Below, piece by piece: positions 1 through 13,556 of a stretch of 64,000 nt of DNA. Made by a program: the position numbers and the translations under genes. The notes under the pieces are model-generated. The model saw nothing but the letters and a program-made list of their open reading frames with translations. It was not told the origin of the DNA and searched no databases. The stretch comes from Plantago major (taxonomy: Eukaryota > Streptophyta > Magnoliopsida > Lamiales > Plantaginaceae). The stretch covers positions 85,140,414 to 85,204,413 of the forward strand of contig CM048839.1 in NCBI GenBank assembly GCA_026545765.1, written 5' to 3'. The first letter of the stretch is position 1. Every line of letters begins with the position of its first letter.

Positions 1-5
1 TAAGC

Positions 6-3000
6 ATGAGTCAACTAGTAGACAAAGTGTACTCTGTCAAGATCAAGTCAAAACTATGTAAAGTGATTGACAATGAGTCAAAGCAGACAGTCTTGGTTGC
101 AAGGCGTAAAGGAAATCTTTATGTTGCTGATTGGGCATTCGCTACAACCGAAGAATGTCTCATGGTGAGTCAATCTGGCCACACTGAAGAAAATTGGCTA
201 TGGCATAAAAGAATGAGTCACTTGAATTTCAAAACTCTGAATAAGCTAGCCAAGAAAGAATTGGTGGTTGGTTTACCCAAAATGGCATATAGAAAAGAAG
301 GTGTATGCTCAGCTTGCCAAATGGGAAAACAATCCAAAACATATGTCAATTCTAAGACTAGACATTCCAGTGAAAGGCCACTGCAATTGTTACATATGGA
401 TTTGTTTGAATCCTCAGTAACTCGTTAAGCAGGAAAGAAGTATGGTCTGGTTGTTGTTGATGATTACTCAAGATTCACTTGGGTTGTCTTTCTCAAACAC
501 AAATCTGATGCAAGGGTTGAGATACCTAACTTGCTGAATAAGCACGAAGTCATGAAAAATGACAAGGTATCTGTAATCAGAACAGACCATGGTACTGAAT
601 TTGTGAACCAGTACATCAAAGAGTTTTGTACCTGCTAAGGTATACAACATCAATTATCTTCTGTAAGGACACCATAACAAAATGGTGTTGCTGAAAGAAA
701 GAATAGGACCCTAAAAGAAGCAGCAAGAACAATGCTTGCCGACACTGAAATAAGTGAAATCTATTGGGTTGAAGCTGTAAACACAGCATGCTACACTCAA
801 AATAGATGTTTGATTAACAAACACCATGACAAAACTCCGTACGAGCTTTTCATTGGTAGATCACCTAGTATCAAACATCTAAGGGTGTTTGGTTGCAGAT
901 GTTTTTTCTGAGCAATGGAAAATAATACTTGAGAACATTTCAACCAAAGTCAGATGAAGGAGTATTTCTTGGTTATTCTCTGAATAGCAAAGCCTACAGA
1001 ATCTACAATAAAAGAACACAAAAGATCGAAGAATCTGTTCATGTAGTGTTCTATGAAGGAAACAAGAAGGTACTCTTGAATGATGATCTCTCAGATAGGC
1101 TCAAAGAACTAATGTTTAAAGATTCTGAAAAAGGATCCTCAGAAGGAAACAATTCTATCATTCAAATCGAGGATGAGTCTGAAGATGAAAAGCATCCTAT
1201 GCTTAGTAACAACTAGATGTCTCTAAGACATGATGAAGAATTTCCTATGAGAATTCCAGAAATGGAACAGGTTACTGAGAACCTTCATCATGAAGAGGTA
1301 TCTGAAAGAGAGATTGCTGAAATGCTAGCTCCAGATATCTCTACCACTGAAAGAGTGTCAGATATCCATAGCATTTCCCATATGTCAGATATCTCAGATA
1401 CTGCACAAGTATCTCATCAAGATCATATTGATTCACATTCAAATCAAAATGATATTGATCCTACTAGTTCAAAACCCATTATGAAATGGATAAGAAATCA
1501 TCCTGCAAAGGATGTGATTGGTCCCATAAACCAAGGAGTTAGAACTAGCAGAGCAATCACTGAAAATGCAAGTTGTCTCTATGGATGTTTCATCTCAAAA
1601 ATTGAACCAAAGACAATAGAAGAAGCATTAAAGGATCAAGATTGGATCTCTGCAATGCAAGAAGAGTTGGATCAATTTGAGAGAAACAAAGTCTGGAAAC
1701 TGGTTCCATTCTTGTGGAATATCATGTCGGAACCAAGAGGGTTTTCAGAAACAAAATGAATGAGTCTGGTAAAATAACCAGAAACAAAGCTAGGTTGGTT
1801 GCCAAGGGATTCACCCAGACGGAAGGACTAGATTTTGATGAATCTTATGCACCAGTTGCAAGATTGGATGCAATAAGACTCTTTCTAGCCTATGCAGCTC
1901 ATAATGACTTCTGATTTATCGGATGGATGTCAAGAGTGCATTTCTAAATGGTGGTAGCTGAGAAGTCTATGTTGAGAAACCACCAGGTTTTGAAGTTCCC
2001 TCAGAAAGTAGGATTGTCTATAAGCTTCAGAAAGCTCTGTATGGACTGAAACAAGCTCCAAGAGCATGGTATGATACATTGGCCAGATACCTACTAGAAA
2101 GTGGTTTCATAAAAGGAGATGTTGATAAAACACTCTTCACATTGAACCATGATGGGAAACTACCTTTAGTTCAAGTATATGTTGATCATTATATTTGGGT
2201 CTAAAGACAAGCAACTTTGTGCAGACTTTGCTGAACTCATGAAATGTAAATTTGAGATGAGCATGATGGGAGAATTGAATTACTTCCTAGGGCTGTAAGT
2301 CAAGCAACTCAATGATGGAATATTCATTAGTCAAACAATGTATGCAAAGGATATGCTCAATAAGTTCAATCTAAAGCCTTCTGAAAAGAATGCTAAGATA
2401 CCAATGAGCATTGGAACCAAAATGACCTATACTGAATCTGACAAGAGTGTTGAAGAACACAAGTATAGAAAATTGATTGGGTCTCTACTATACCTCACTG
2501 CAAGTAGACCTGATATTCAATATGCAGTTGGAGTGTGTGCTAGATTTCAGACAAATCCAATCTAGACACACTACAACATTGCTATGAAGATATTAAGGTA
2601 TGTAAAAGGTACTGTAGAAGTTGGATTGTGGTATCCAAAAGATAGTGGATTGAGTTTGGTTGGCTATTAGGATGCCGACTATCTTTGGATCATTGCTTGA
2701 TAGAAAAAGCACCTCGGGAACTTGTCAATTTCTTGGTGCTAGATTAATATCATGGTTGACAAGAAACAAAATTCAATTGCCACATCTACCACGGAAAATT
2801 GAATATATTCTCTTTGGATGTTGTGCTTCACAGATATTGTGGATACAACAACAACTCAGGGACTATGGACTCAATGAAGAAAAAACTCCCATTTTCTGTG
2901 ACAACACAAGTGCTATTTCCATAACTCAGAATCCTAAGTTTCATGCAAGAACAAAGCATATTGACATTAGACACCACTTCATCAGAGACCATGTTGAAAA

Positions 3001-3229
3001 AGGCAATATAGAGATACTCAAGATTGGCACTGAAGACCAACTTGCAGATATCTTCACTAAGCCACTACAAGAAAGTAGATTCTTAGCCTTAAGACACGAT
3101 CTTGGACTAATGGAGCTACCAATGAAAAAGTTCGAGAAGAGATATCTGAAGAAGATATCAAAGAAGAAAGAAAAGGTATCTGGGCAGGTATCCGGAGAAG
3201 AGGAATCTGGAGCAGGTATCCGAAACTAA
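6..3229 (+). pseudogene. Copia A pol: integrase, reverse transcriptase and RNase H (broken)
   Basis: The domains read in order as GAG-pre-integrase finger (LWHKRMSHLN, then CSACQMGKQ), integrase core (DLFESS, RTDHGTEF, NGVAERKN supply the D, D, E residues), reverse transcriptase ([19 protein letters not shown]) and RNase H (FCDNTSAI, HIDIRHHF, ADIFTKPL). Integrase has in-frame TAA stops at 426-428, 636-638 and 672-674. The frame shifts near 905 and there is a TAG at 1214-1216. The reverse transcriptase catalytic YVDD region at 2178-2190 has lost about two bases and is out of frame. A lysine- and glutamate-rich tail ends at 3229. The 70% similar copy in element B (23043-26141) confirms the reading. 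Not functional as it stands. Confidence 0.9.
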
Positions 3230-3886
3230 AGGCTAAAAGGTAAAGCATTGTTCAAGATTTACGAGGCGGGTACTCGATATCTGGATCACTTTCGATGAGG
3301 GGAACACAAAATAGAATAGTACAACTGTTTGCATTCAACTACTCTCTTGAAATTTGTATTATTTCTATCTTTGTGTAAAACTTGGACAAATACCAAGTGT
3401 AAGATAAATTCAGATGCAAACAGTGTTCTTGGTCATACAGAAACGTGATTCAGAAAGCTAATAGCAAAATTCATTAAATGGGCACAATTACATTTGTTGA
3501 TTGTGATCATTTACGAAAAGCAATGGTGACCCTTGATGAATTGAGCCATTGATCTTTCTGGCGAGATTAACTCTCGATAAATAGTGGGTATTAAAATTCA
3601 ACAGGCCCACTATGCATTTAATGCCGAACAAACTTTTACTCACGCTTTGCAATTCACGATACTTACACACAAAATTAATTTGTATGTATATATGCATGGA
3701 GATTACATTACTATATATATGGGATTTTGGCAAAAGAAATTACTTTCGCCTAATCCGACATCTGACTTACAAGAATAGCAAAAACTCTTCTTCAACCTCT
3801 GCAAATCTCATTAGTTTTTACGCAAAGAATTACTAATCTCTTACCCAAATCTCTTTCTCGTTTTCAAAACTTCACTATTTAAAGAG
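3230..3886 (+). promoter_or_regulatory. Spacer with TATA region ahead of accessory gene A
   Basis: No protein coding is evident here. A TATA-like run is at 3711-3721, followed by GGATTTTGGCAAAAGA, about 175 bases before the accessory ATG at 3887. The same arrangement occurs in element B (TATA 26845-26857, then GGATTTGGGCAAAAGA, ATG 27059). A word GCATTTAATG lies about 100 bases upstream of the TATA in both, and the LTRs of this family carry GCATTAAATGCG ahead of their TATA box. I infer that the accessory gene has its own promoter. Transcript data would be needed to confirm it. Confidence 0.5.
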
Positions 3887-6800
3887 ATGGCTCCCAAGCG
3901 TGCTTCTTCTCGAAATCCCAAGCTACTCTGAGTGCTGTGAAAAGCAAGCACTAGTGCTAGTTATAACAAACAATCGGTTGATCGGAGAATTCGACCCTGA
4001 TCGTTGGACTTCAAATCACAGGATGATTTGGGGTGGTGCCATGATTGAGGAATACCTAGTAGTCGCAATAGAAAACCAGACTAACAGGAAGTTGGTACTT
4101 GATATGCTTGAAAAGGCAAAAATCGAGGGCTTTACATGCGCTCTTCGATGGAGTTTCTTCCTTTGGATGTTACTGAGTTTTACAACAACTCCACAATTAT
4201 TTCAAGATCTCTGAAGGCCTTTGAGATAGTGTCTATCAAGACCAAAGTCGAAGGACAAGAAATCACATTTGAATGAACTTGACTTTCGTAAATTTGAACT
4301 TCAAAATCTTGGAAAGGATTTTGAAATTGACACCAAGGATGAAGATCTCCTTGAAGGTGTGAAGCAACTATCTGATAATGTGTGTGATCTTGACAAACCA
4401 CACACCCATCGACTTTAAACTTCGACATAAGGACCACATCTTTTGGTCCTTTGGGATGTGTTAGCATGTATCCTTCAGAGGCTTCGATGGTCTACAAGGA
4501 GGTCTTGACGGATAAGCTAAAACATTTGGATGATGTTGTTCTTGTTGAGTCGACAAGACAAAATTTGGAAAACCCTTTTAAATGGAAATGCGCCTTCATG
4601 AAATGTGTGAAGAAGATCTGGCTTTGAGCCTAAAATCGTTAAGGCCTTCTTGAGCCAAAAGCCACGATAAGATATAGTGAAAATTTGCTACTTACTGGAA
4701 TGTCTTGGCATTGAGCTCGAGAGGCGGCGGATATTGCCAGATAACCTACTCTACAAATATGAGTATATAAACATGATGAAAAGGTTCTTGGATCTCGGAA
4801 AGGTTCGAAGCGAAAGGCGAAGAGGTATCGAGGGAAAAGTTGCGACCAAGAAGCGAACTTCACGGAAGAAGTCTTACGGCAAATCGGAAGGCACACCCAT
4901 TGAGGTTATCGATTCGGATACTGGCGTCATTGCGGATGAACTCATCAATGAAGATGAACTCATTAATCTTGCAAAGAGGCATCGGCTACTGAACAAGTAG
5001 ATTCAGCAAGAGAAAGTGCTTTCAGAAATGTGAAGACTATTACAGAAAGCCTTGCTGATGAACTCATAAATGCTGAGAAACTTCAAAATCTTTCTGCAGA
5101 ATCAGCAGGGATTGTTGATAACTCTGTTCCAGATTTCGATGACTAATCGGACGAGGAGAAGATCTCATCCCCCAAGGTTGCTGAAAAAGTAACCAAGGCA
5201 AAGGGGAAGAACAAAAGGTCGAGGTTCTTTGAGAAAACTAGCTCACAAGTTGCTGAACAAGCACCTATAGCAATGGTTGTTGGTGCCAACACACCATCAG
5301 GGAAAGTCACGTAAACTTCAAGAAGCCCTGATGAGTGGTGACCTAGTGTTGATAGACGCTGATGTCAACACCACACTTAAAAATCTGGAAGAACTATCAA
5401 CTGCTCAAACTTCTGCTTCCAAACAACCACAACAACCAAAACAGCCACAAGTGGTTGATGAAATGGTAAATGAACTCCATTTCGACATATCAGCTATGCA
5501 ACATGCTGAAGAAAATCCTGCAAACAAGCAGGTTCCCCAACTCCTAGAGAGGGATCAAGCTGAGACACTGCCGAATGATCAAACAAGGAGGCAAGCTGAG
5601 TCGATCTTTCGGGAAAGGTGCAAGTACCGAAACTTCAAACAAAGAAGCCATAATGGAGCAATGAAGACCAAAGCATAGAAGGGTCACAAGTTCGAGAGAC
5701 CAATCGCTGACAATGCTCGGTATGAATGGTTTAACTCTCTACTTGTGAAATTTTATGTTCATCAATCTTGTTACTTATAAAAATTTCTTTATTCTGAGTT
5801 GAATTAGAAACAAAAGAACAAGAGGAAGCTGAAAAGCTTGCCTCAGAGACTGAGAAGGAGGCTACTACCTCACCTTTTAAGGAATCTGAGCCTGTGCTAC
5901 AGGTGATAGAGAATTCCCTAAGACATTACTTTTCAGATATTTGTTAATTCACTTAACTAATCAAGTGGATGTTTCTAATAGGCTCCAAGCGAGAAGGAAA
6001 ATGATAAAATTTGAGAAGCCGACTCATCGGAAGAATCGACGAGAGACTCACAAAGTCTCGAGGAACAAATATCTGAGCCTTCTATTTAGAAGGTGTATAT
6101 ATATATTCGGATACCTATAATCTTCAAAGACAAATCTCGATCATTTTCTCAAACTAACACATTCTACTTAACAAGTTCAAAAAGAAGTAGAAGTTCTTTG
6201 AGGAATTGCCGCTCGATCCCACAACAAATGGAAATTGATGAGGCATCAAAGCCTTCATCACAAGAAAAATTTCGAGAGGCACAAGTCTCGAGCAACAAAT
6301 ATCTGAGCCTTCAATAGTGAAGGTAATTGACCTCTCGGATATCGATTTTGTAAATAGAATTTTTCTTGATAAAATTTCCTAAGTGTTATGATTCTCGAGT
6401 TCAAAAGAAAGAGAGGATCTTGAGGATCGAGACTTCGTCTCCTCCTCACACCAAGATATCAGGCACCTAGAACCTCGGTAGTCCAACCTACGAGCACATT
6501 CTTTGCACGGTAACACGAGATCTTGACTACTCTAAACCTCAGATATCTACACAAGTTTTGAAACTAATTCAAAACTCTCTCTTTCAGGCTCAAAGTAGTG
6601 CCAAGAAGGAGTCAAATGATGACTATGCAAACCTTCTTCCCTTCTTCAAGACGCATACCTTGCCAAAGCATATTCAATGCTTCAAGAAATGGCAAAGGTT
6701 AAGGTGCTCTGATCTCTCTGAAATACTGAGAATCACAGATCAACCAACAAGACGAGCACGAGCTCTTGATCTGGAAAACTATATCCATGCAATGTTCCCT

Positions 6801-9347
6801 ACTGAACAATATCATGTTGCGACCTTAATGCATAAGGATTTTTCCAAGGAAGTGGCACACAAATTGGTGCAAGCCTTGAGCAGAGATGGTCAGACAAGAT
6901 TGCAGATGGCATTCAAGCCAGTCCTGCCCCAGACACTACAATTTATTCCTTCTGAACAAGAAGAGGTTAATGGGTAGAAGATCACTATTCCTGAAGTGAT
7001 TAATCTTGTATCTGAAGATGATGAGGAGGAAGAAATAGATGAGAATAACTTTGATGAACCTCCCTCTGACCATCACAAAAACGATGATGATGATATGACG
7101 GATGATGATGCCCCTGCACCAGGGACATGAGGAATTCCACAAGGAAACAATGCCTCAGTTGCTAAAAAGCACACTGAGAGGACATCACAGCAATCCCCTC
7201 CTCCATCTCCTCAGAAATCCACCCATCCTTCACAGCAATCCCAACAACAAAAAGACACTACTGAACAAGTAGTTGAGCACTCTGAGGAAACAACTCAGAA
7301 GATATTAGATACTCAAAACAGAGCTGCTCAACTCGAGCATTTGTTGGAAGAAGAACAGACTCCATCTTCAACTTGAAGAAGAGGTAGTTAAATCGAAGAT
7401 AAGCTCGATCAACTACAAGATCAATACTTACAATAGATAGTAGCTTACTGCGAGGTTAAAGAGCTCCGAGGATCTTTGTAAATGCTATTGCTAAGGAATT
7501 GAATCTTGAAGAAGTATCTAAAGAAAAGCATGATGCTAAAGGCGCATCACCGACAAAGACATACCATCCTCTTCTCGAGAAAGGAAAGAAGCCCATCTAC
7601 GAGATGGTTCTTTGGACTAGAAAATCTTGAAAATGTCGAGGATGAAGATCAACTTTTGAAGACTCGGATGATGAAGAAGACAAGACTTTGGCGACACATA
7701 ATGAACATGGCGGTTTCTCGTCTTAAAAGGAAGCTAATTGCTCGAAGTTTTCAATAAACCGCGAATGTCCACTCCATGAATACATGAATAGATACCCAGT
7801 TTGGCACATCTTAAAGGAGATGTCTTCACAAAACAAAGATTTAATTGCCTCGTCCCTCGAAATGAAGAAGTTCAGAACTCATCACTCGAAGAACAACGGT
7901 ATGGTTATTGCTCGAAAAGATGCAGGAATGATAAGGGCGATGATATGTCATTAAGCGGAAAAAGCTTTTCATGAGGCAAGTTACCTTTGCTAAGCGGATG
8001 CCATACTAGGCCCGTTAAGCGGAAGCTCACTGATAAGGAAAATGGACTTATCAAACAAAATCAGGAGCTCAAGGCTGAACTTCAGAAGTTGGTTACTTCC
8101 TACAACTACTTGCAAAAGAATTTTGAGTCTCTCTCAGTTTCTTTTGTGGTACTTAGTCAGTCAACAATGACTAAGGGGGAAGAATTTGGATCTCAAGATC
8201 AAAGGGAAGGAAAGAAGAAATCTAGAGTTGGTTCCGCTCAGAAAGGAAGAGGAAACAAGAAAACTTCCTAGCCACCACTCAGCATAAATGATCCCTCATC
8301 AAATCAAGCTGCTTTGCAAATAGTAGCTACTTCCCAGCAGCCAACTGAAGAAACTACAATGGTAACAAGGGCCATGGCAAAAAGACCTCCAAGTACGAGG
8401 CTCGAGGAGAAGACAAGTAAGAGGGATTGATGAATCTTCTAAAGAAGAAGAAGGCCAAATCAAATCCCTGGGCAATGAAGAAGGCTGCAAAAGTCTGACA
8501 AGAATTGATCTTGATGATGATGAAGAGACAGATGAAGATGAAGCTCCTCTTCATAGAAAAAGGAAAATTGATAGCCTAACTGAGCCCATAGCTGCAAAGC
8601 CTTTAGCAGCTAAAACACCCTCTGGAAATACCAAGTCAATCCAAGGTGGTTCTTCAAGCAATCCCCCAAAGGAGAATTCTAGACAAAGAAGGAGCAGTGA
8701 GGTGAACAAAGACAAAGTCGACTTCCACTCGGGCGGAAGAAGCCGAAATTGAGTATGAGAAGAATGACAACAATTCCTCATCTCTGGTGCATTAATCGGA
8801 AGAATGCCCTTGGATTACGGAACTCAAGCACTTACTGGTAAATTCAAGGTTTCTAGAATGAATCCATAAACAGCTCATGGCATGGAGAAAAGATAAGCCA
8901 ATCTTGATTAACACCAACCACATCAAAGCATGGTTGGATTTTGAAGTAATCAAGAGAACAGAAGCCATAAAGAAGGACCTCTCTGATGAATGTCCTTATG
9001 GAAAGCCAGATGACGTGCACAGAATTCCCAACAATACTGGAACAGGCACAAGAGCAAGACTTGCGATGGAACCCTATGAGTCCTTCTACTTAACTGAAGA
9101 TCGATACAAGGGTGACATCAGATATCTGAAGATCATTTATGAATAATTCAAGCTATCAGATATCAGAATCGAGCATGCTTGGAAGTGGGGAAAGTATCTG
9201 TGGGTCAAGCATTTTGTCAAGAGAAATCCCACCAAAACCTACAAGGATGTCTGTGGATTTGCGGAGACAGAGATGATTGTCAGAACTCTTCTCTATGACT
9301 ACTCTGATGATATCAAAAGGTTTGGTGATAGGAAATTTGCAGACTGA
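3887..9347 (+). pseudogene. Accessory (envelope-like) gene of element A, intron-containing, broken
   Basis: The start ATG at 3887 (MAPKRASSRNPK) follows a TATA region by about 175 bases and aligns with the start of the element B gene (MAPKKMTTKNPK, 27059). The N-terminal part has WGGAMIEEYLVV and an EFYNNS motif after a frameshift, like the plant transposon or envelope-like domain found after pol in Sireviruses. The middle is acidic and rich in glutamate, serine and proline. Then come a KTHTLPKHIQCFKKW block (6649), a DE-rich low-complexity stretch, a coiled-coil-like part (7987-8270) and a conserved C-terminal domain (8877-9347; CPYGKPDDVHR, YESFYLTEDRY, WGKYLWVKHF). Likely phase-0 introns end just before exons that begin GCTC at 5982 and 6588. 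Stops and frameshifts are numerous, including TAA at 9144-9146. The biochemical role is unknown. Confidence 0.65.
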
Positions 9348-9740
9348 TCCATGGAGCTGTTTTTAAGACTTGAAGATTTTTGAAGACTTGAAGACTTGTC
9401 ATTTAGAATGTTCTCTTGGAGCTTGGTAACTATTGTTGTTCTATTTGACTAAGTAGTTTCTGTGATTTTTTCTTGATTGATCTTTTCTGTTAAATCTTGA
9501 AAAAGTTTTCTGTAAGCTTTCTCTGTATCATATCTGATGAACTTACTCTCAGATATCATTTTATATATAATATAACTTGTCAGCAAAGATCACACCTTGT
9601 GATTTGGTTGATGTTTAATTTCTGCACTTAATTATATGAATTAAAAGATCATAAGAAATGATTAAGTGGTGGATTGTTTCCTCTTCCAGATTTGTAATAG
9701 GTCAGATAGTCATTGTTGACTGATCAAAATGGGGAAAATT
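9348..9740 (+). other. Element A 3' untranslated tail and polypurine tract
   Basis: This is an AT-rich stretch without coding between the end of the accessory gene and the 3' LTR. It ends in a purine run TGGGGAAAA (9730-9738), directly before the LTR, where plus-strand DNA synthesis would prime. The homologous tail of element B is 32010-32428. Confidence 0.6.
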
Positions 9741-10597
9741 TATTAGGAATATCTGTTTAGATTTTGATGAGCAACCTAATGACTTATCTTATCTCAGAAA
9801 GGTGATTAGTACTCTTAGTTCACTTGAACACTGTAAAAAAGAGGAAACTCACTAAGTATGATAGTCTAGCAAATCTTGTATAGGATGTTAGGTCTCGAAA
9901 TGTAATTTTATTTTACGAAGAAGACCGAAGAAGGCATCCAATGAGGAAAAGTTCAATGATTTGAAGATTTGAAGGCGCACAAGATTCTTTGAAGACGAGG
10001 TTTTTCGGATACCTATGTCCAGATATCTTGAAGAAACAAGTGTTTCGGAACACACGTGTTGCAAAAGATATCTGAGAATAAAAGGTTTCTGAGACGAGGA
10101 AAGTGCCCATAGATATCTGCACTCATATACCTTGGACATAAAATATGCTTCTGAAAAAGAAACATATTATAATAAGTTCTTTAAACAAGTGGTATCTGGA
10201 GCTATGATGATCTCTGGAAAAGAACGTGCAAAGCCTCAGAAAGCTTGCATAGTTCGTTGGCACTCTGAGGACAAAGTATAATCGATTGCATTAAATGCGC
10301 GGATAGAAATATCTGAACAAAAGTTGTAACCGAAGAAGAAGACAAAGCTACTGATCTATACTCGAGATATCAATAGTTTGAATTTGATTTAAGCTATGGA
10401 TACTATTGAAGCGGCACTCAAAATTCATCTATAAATATCAATACTTAGGCGCTTGAGAGCAGACCTTTGAACACCTTAGACCACTGAACTTATACTGAAT
10501 ACTCATACAAGCTCTCTCAAGCAAACTACTTACTTTCAAGCTTTCTGTTGCGACCAAAGCTCTTGATTCTAAGTAGCACAAAAGTTCTAAGTGTCCT
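9741..10597 (+). repeat. 3' LTR of element A, left part
   Basis: It begins TATTAGGAATATCTG, where related LTRs begin TGTTAGG (18714) or TGTTTGG (61707), so the terminal TG has become TA. It aligns along its length with the LTR of element D (61707-63238). A TATA box (CTATAAATA) is at 10429-10437. The sequence stops at the target duplication of element C (10593-10597) and resumes at 36409. Confidence 0.85.
10593..10597. repeat. Target site duplication of element C, left copy (GTCCT)
   Basis: The five bases GTCCT directly precede the 5' LTR of element C and recur directly after its 3' LTR at 36404-36408. Removing the element and one copy restores the LTR of A, as seen by comparison with 62464-62472 in element D. 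Confidence 0.9.
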
Positions 10598-11462
10598 TGA
10601 AAGTGCAATACGCATTTGTATTTTGATAATCTTGTCTTTCAATAATCAGTTCCAAGTTTGTGTTTGTTGTTGTTGTTTGTGAAGCTGAAGGACTACCAAT
10701 GTTGTATAACATTGTGACAGGATAGAATTCAATGCTGGCATAACATTGAAGATATAACATTCCAGTCGACATCAAGAACAAAGCACATTGGATAGGAAAC
10801 TTGGACTGGAAGTATTCACTAATCGAACAAGAGATGATTTAAGGAAAAGGAACAACTTGTGAAAGCAAGAAGGAATATATTTTATGAAGAATCAAAATAT
10901 TGAAAATTCCTTCTATGCGTATATTGAAGAAAACAAGAAAAAGGAAATTGTCTTTGCCGAGATTCTATTGCCCCTGCTGAGATCCTATTGGCTTTCGAAT
11001 TGGATGGAAGCTGTCGATATATCAAGTATATATACAAGGACTCAGCCGAGCAATTGGGACGCCTTTTTGATGATCAATCAAGATTTTATTAAAGAGTTTA
11101 GGCTTCTTGTTTTCTGCTAGCTTTACAGTTTGTCTAAGAGTATTCATTGTTGGAATAACTCTTTCAAACATCGACCTAGAATAGCTTTTACTGTTAGTTC
11201 TTCTAGGGCTAGTTTTGGTTGTTTAATCAATCATCTGTGATTTTATTAAACCTAGTTGATTAGATCTACTTTTCCTGTCAGTAGATATTTTGCCTAAAAG
11301 TAGACGACATTTTTATATATGTTGGCTTGGTAATAGAAGTTTCATTCATATTCATCCACTGCGTTTTGTTTACTGTGTTGAAGACATTGTTGAACAACAT
11401 TGTTGGCAACATTGTCTGTTGATCTTCTTCCAAGTACCAATCCGGGATCCTACGTTTTAACA
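10598..11462 (+). repeat. 5' LTR of element C
   Basis: It starts TGAAAGTGC and ends TTTTAACA. It matches 35530-36403 with few differences. It is rich in AATGTTG and CAACATT words (about 10660-10760 and 11370-11415). A TATA-like GTATATATAC stretch lies at about 11026-11036. Confidence 0.9.
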
Positions 11463-11464
11463 AG

Positions 11465-11477
11465 TGGCATCAGAGCC
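11465..11477 (+). other. Primer binding site of element C
   Basis: The bases TGGCATCAGAGCC, two bases after the LTR end, match the usual plant Copia site TGGTATCAGAGC complementary to initiator tRNA-Met, with one T to C change. Confidence 0.8.
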
Positions 11478-11517
11478 AGCCACCTAACTACTGGTGTCTG
11501 GATTTGGTACTACTGCA

Positions 11518-13556
11518 ATGGATCTGAACTCTGACGGACCTCCACATGCTTGATGGGTCCGACTACCATTCTTGGCAAATCCGGATGAGGACTTACATCA
11601 AGTCCCTTGATGGCGATGCTTGGAGATCCATTACGGAAGGATACACAGCCAATGAAGGACACGATCTTTGATGGTGGCGTTGTCCCCATCCACGAAGCAA
11701 CTTCTCTGCAGGTGACATACTTCTTAGCTCTTATAATGAAAAGGCCTTAAATGCTATTTTTGGTCATGTAGATGCTCATATGTTTAAAATTATTCAAAAC
11801 TGCATTACTACAAAACAAGCTTGGAATTTGCTTCAGAGTCATTGTGAAGGGGATGTTAGTGTCAAACAAACTAAACTTAGAATGCTTTGGTCTCAATTTG
11901 AAAATTTAAGAATGGCGGAGGAAGAAACAATTGACTCTTATTTTGAAAAACTTTTAACTCTCTCAATGAAGTCCAACATTTTGAGAAGCTATTTCTAATA
12001 GGCAACTTGTTTCCAAAGCTGTTCGATCTCTTTCCTCAAGATTTAATACCAAAGTCACTATTTTGGAAAACACTCATAACTTGGCAACTATGGATTTTCA
12101 CACCCTGTTGAACAATTTAAAAAATTTTGAACTAAATGAAAATGAGAGACAAGGTATGAAAACTCATAGTATCTCCCTTCACTCTAAATCTAAAGCTAAA
12201 TCTTCAGAGCCTGATAGTAGTAGTGATGAGTCTGACAATATGACTGAGGAAGCTTTCAACAAACTTGTGAGGAAGTTCAACAAACTTAAATTCAGAAAAA
12301 AACTCTGGTCAAGGATCTTCAAGTGGAACCAAAAATTTCAAAAAGAAAACCAATACTTTCAAAACAGGTTCTGCTTCCAAGACTAGCTCTGAATCTGAGT
12401 TTGATCGCACTCCTCTTAGTAAGATTAGATGTTTTGAATGCCAAGGGTGGGGTCATTATCAAAATGAATGTGCTAACAATCTCAGAAAGAAAGCGAATCT
12501 TCTTGCTTGTCTCGGTGATGTTTAGGATGAAGAACATGAAGATGAAGAAAAAGAAGATGATTCAACTACCAATGCCAGAGCTCTCTGTTCATCCACTTAC
12601 AATGTTGATGACCAATGTTGGGACAACATCGGCAATACAACATCAGGAGTAGAAATCTTCTATGACTATGATGATTAAAGCTGTGAAATTTTGACACTAA
12701 CCAACCGAGAAATCGGGAATCTCGATGTTTTGTCTACATGGTTACGTGGATTTTGATCTGATAGTCCTTGAGAAGAATCGGTCTGGAACAAATGGTGAAG
12801 GATGCAGCGGATGTATGAAACTCTTGATGAATGGAAGACTCTCGGAAAACTCCTCGAAAAGCGAGAAGGAGAACTACAATCTGAAAGACACCATTGCCAA
12901 GCTGGAAAGCTGAGCCCGACAAAGGACAACTTTGAGCATTCAAGGTAACCACTGAACTATCTAATGAAAACATGGTAATTGCAAAGTGGAACTCCTCTAC
13001 TTCTAGACTTAATGATATGCTTGATATGGATAATGATGGGACTACTAGTCTAGGGTACACTGGTAGTTATGATGCTTCTTTTGATAAGAAACTTGGGTGC
13101 AACATGAACAGCACTGTTAACCCTGATACCCCAGAAGTTGTCAAACCTCTTTCTAAGCTCATAAAAGGTCCTGTGTTTGTCAAACAAAAAGAATTTTTTG
13201 TGTGCACTTACTGTCACAAACTTGGTCAAAAAAAACCTTACTGTTTCAAGTACCAAAAGGACTTAAAAAGGGAACATGTTGATTCCTCCAACCTCAGTGA
13301 CCTCTCCAAGAATCCCTCCCTTCTTGCTTCTAGCAAACAAAACAGTGATTCCAATGTTAGCTGCAATGTTGTGACAACATCCACTTCAACAAAGACTGAA
13401 AGATGTAATCCTAAGTCTCTGAAGTCTATCCCTGGTTCTCCTAAACGAGGTAAACCTCCAGGACAGATAAGAAAACACAAGAATGTTTCGAACCAGATTT
13501 GGGTAACTAAAGAAAAACATACTTGCAATGTTGCTTTTACATTGCTACTTCTCTAA
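11518..13556 (+). pseudogene. Copia C gag (broken)
   Basis: The ATG at 11518 opens MDLNSDGPPH; after a one-base loss the frame continues DGSDYHSWQIRMRTYIKS and then a UBN2-type gag domain (ALNAIFGHV, TTKQAWNLLQSHCEG, KLRMLWSQFENLRM; about 11560-12150). A zinc knuckle CFECQGWGHYQNEC lies near 12430-12470. A second, altered finger CTYCHKLGQKKPYC near 13200-13245 has Q where H is usual. A lysine- and serine-rich linker leads into protease. Several frameshifts (11555, 11990, 12290) and stops interrupt it. Gag would package the RNA into virus-like particles in the cytoplasm. Confidence 0.85.

Noticed and set aside
468..653. Minus-strand open frames opposite Copia integrase (also 23462-23782, 14301-14531)
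   Set aside because: They are shadows of the integrase coding strand, recur at the same place in A, B and C, and have no known protein motif.
3887..9347. Accessory protein as a true viral envelope
   Set aside because: No signal peptide or transmembrane segment is visible, so the name is kept only as a family label.
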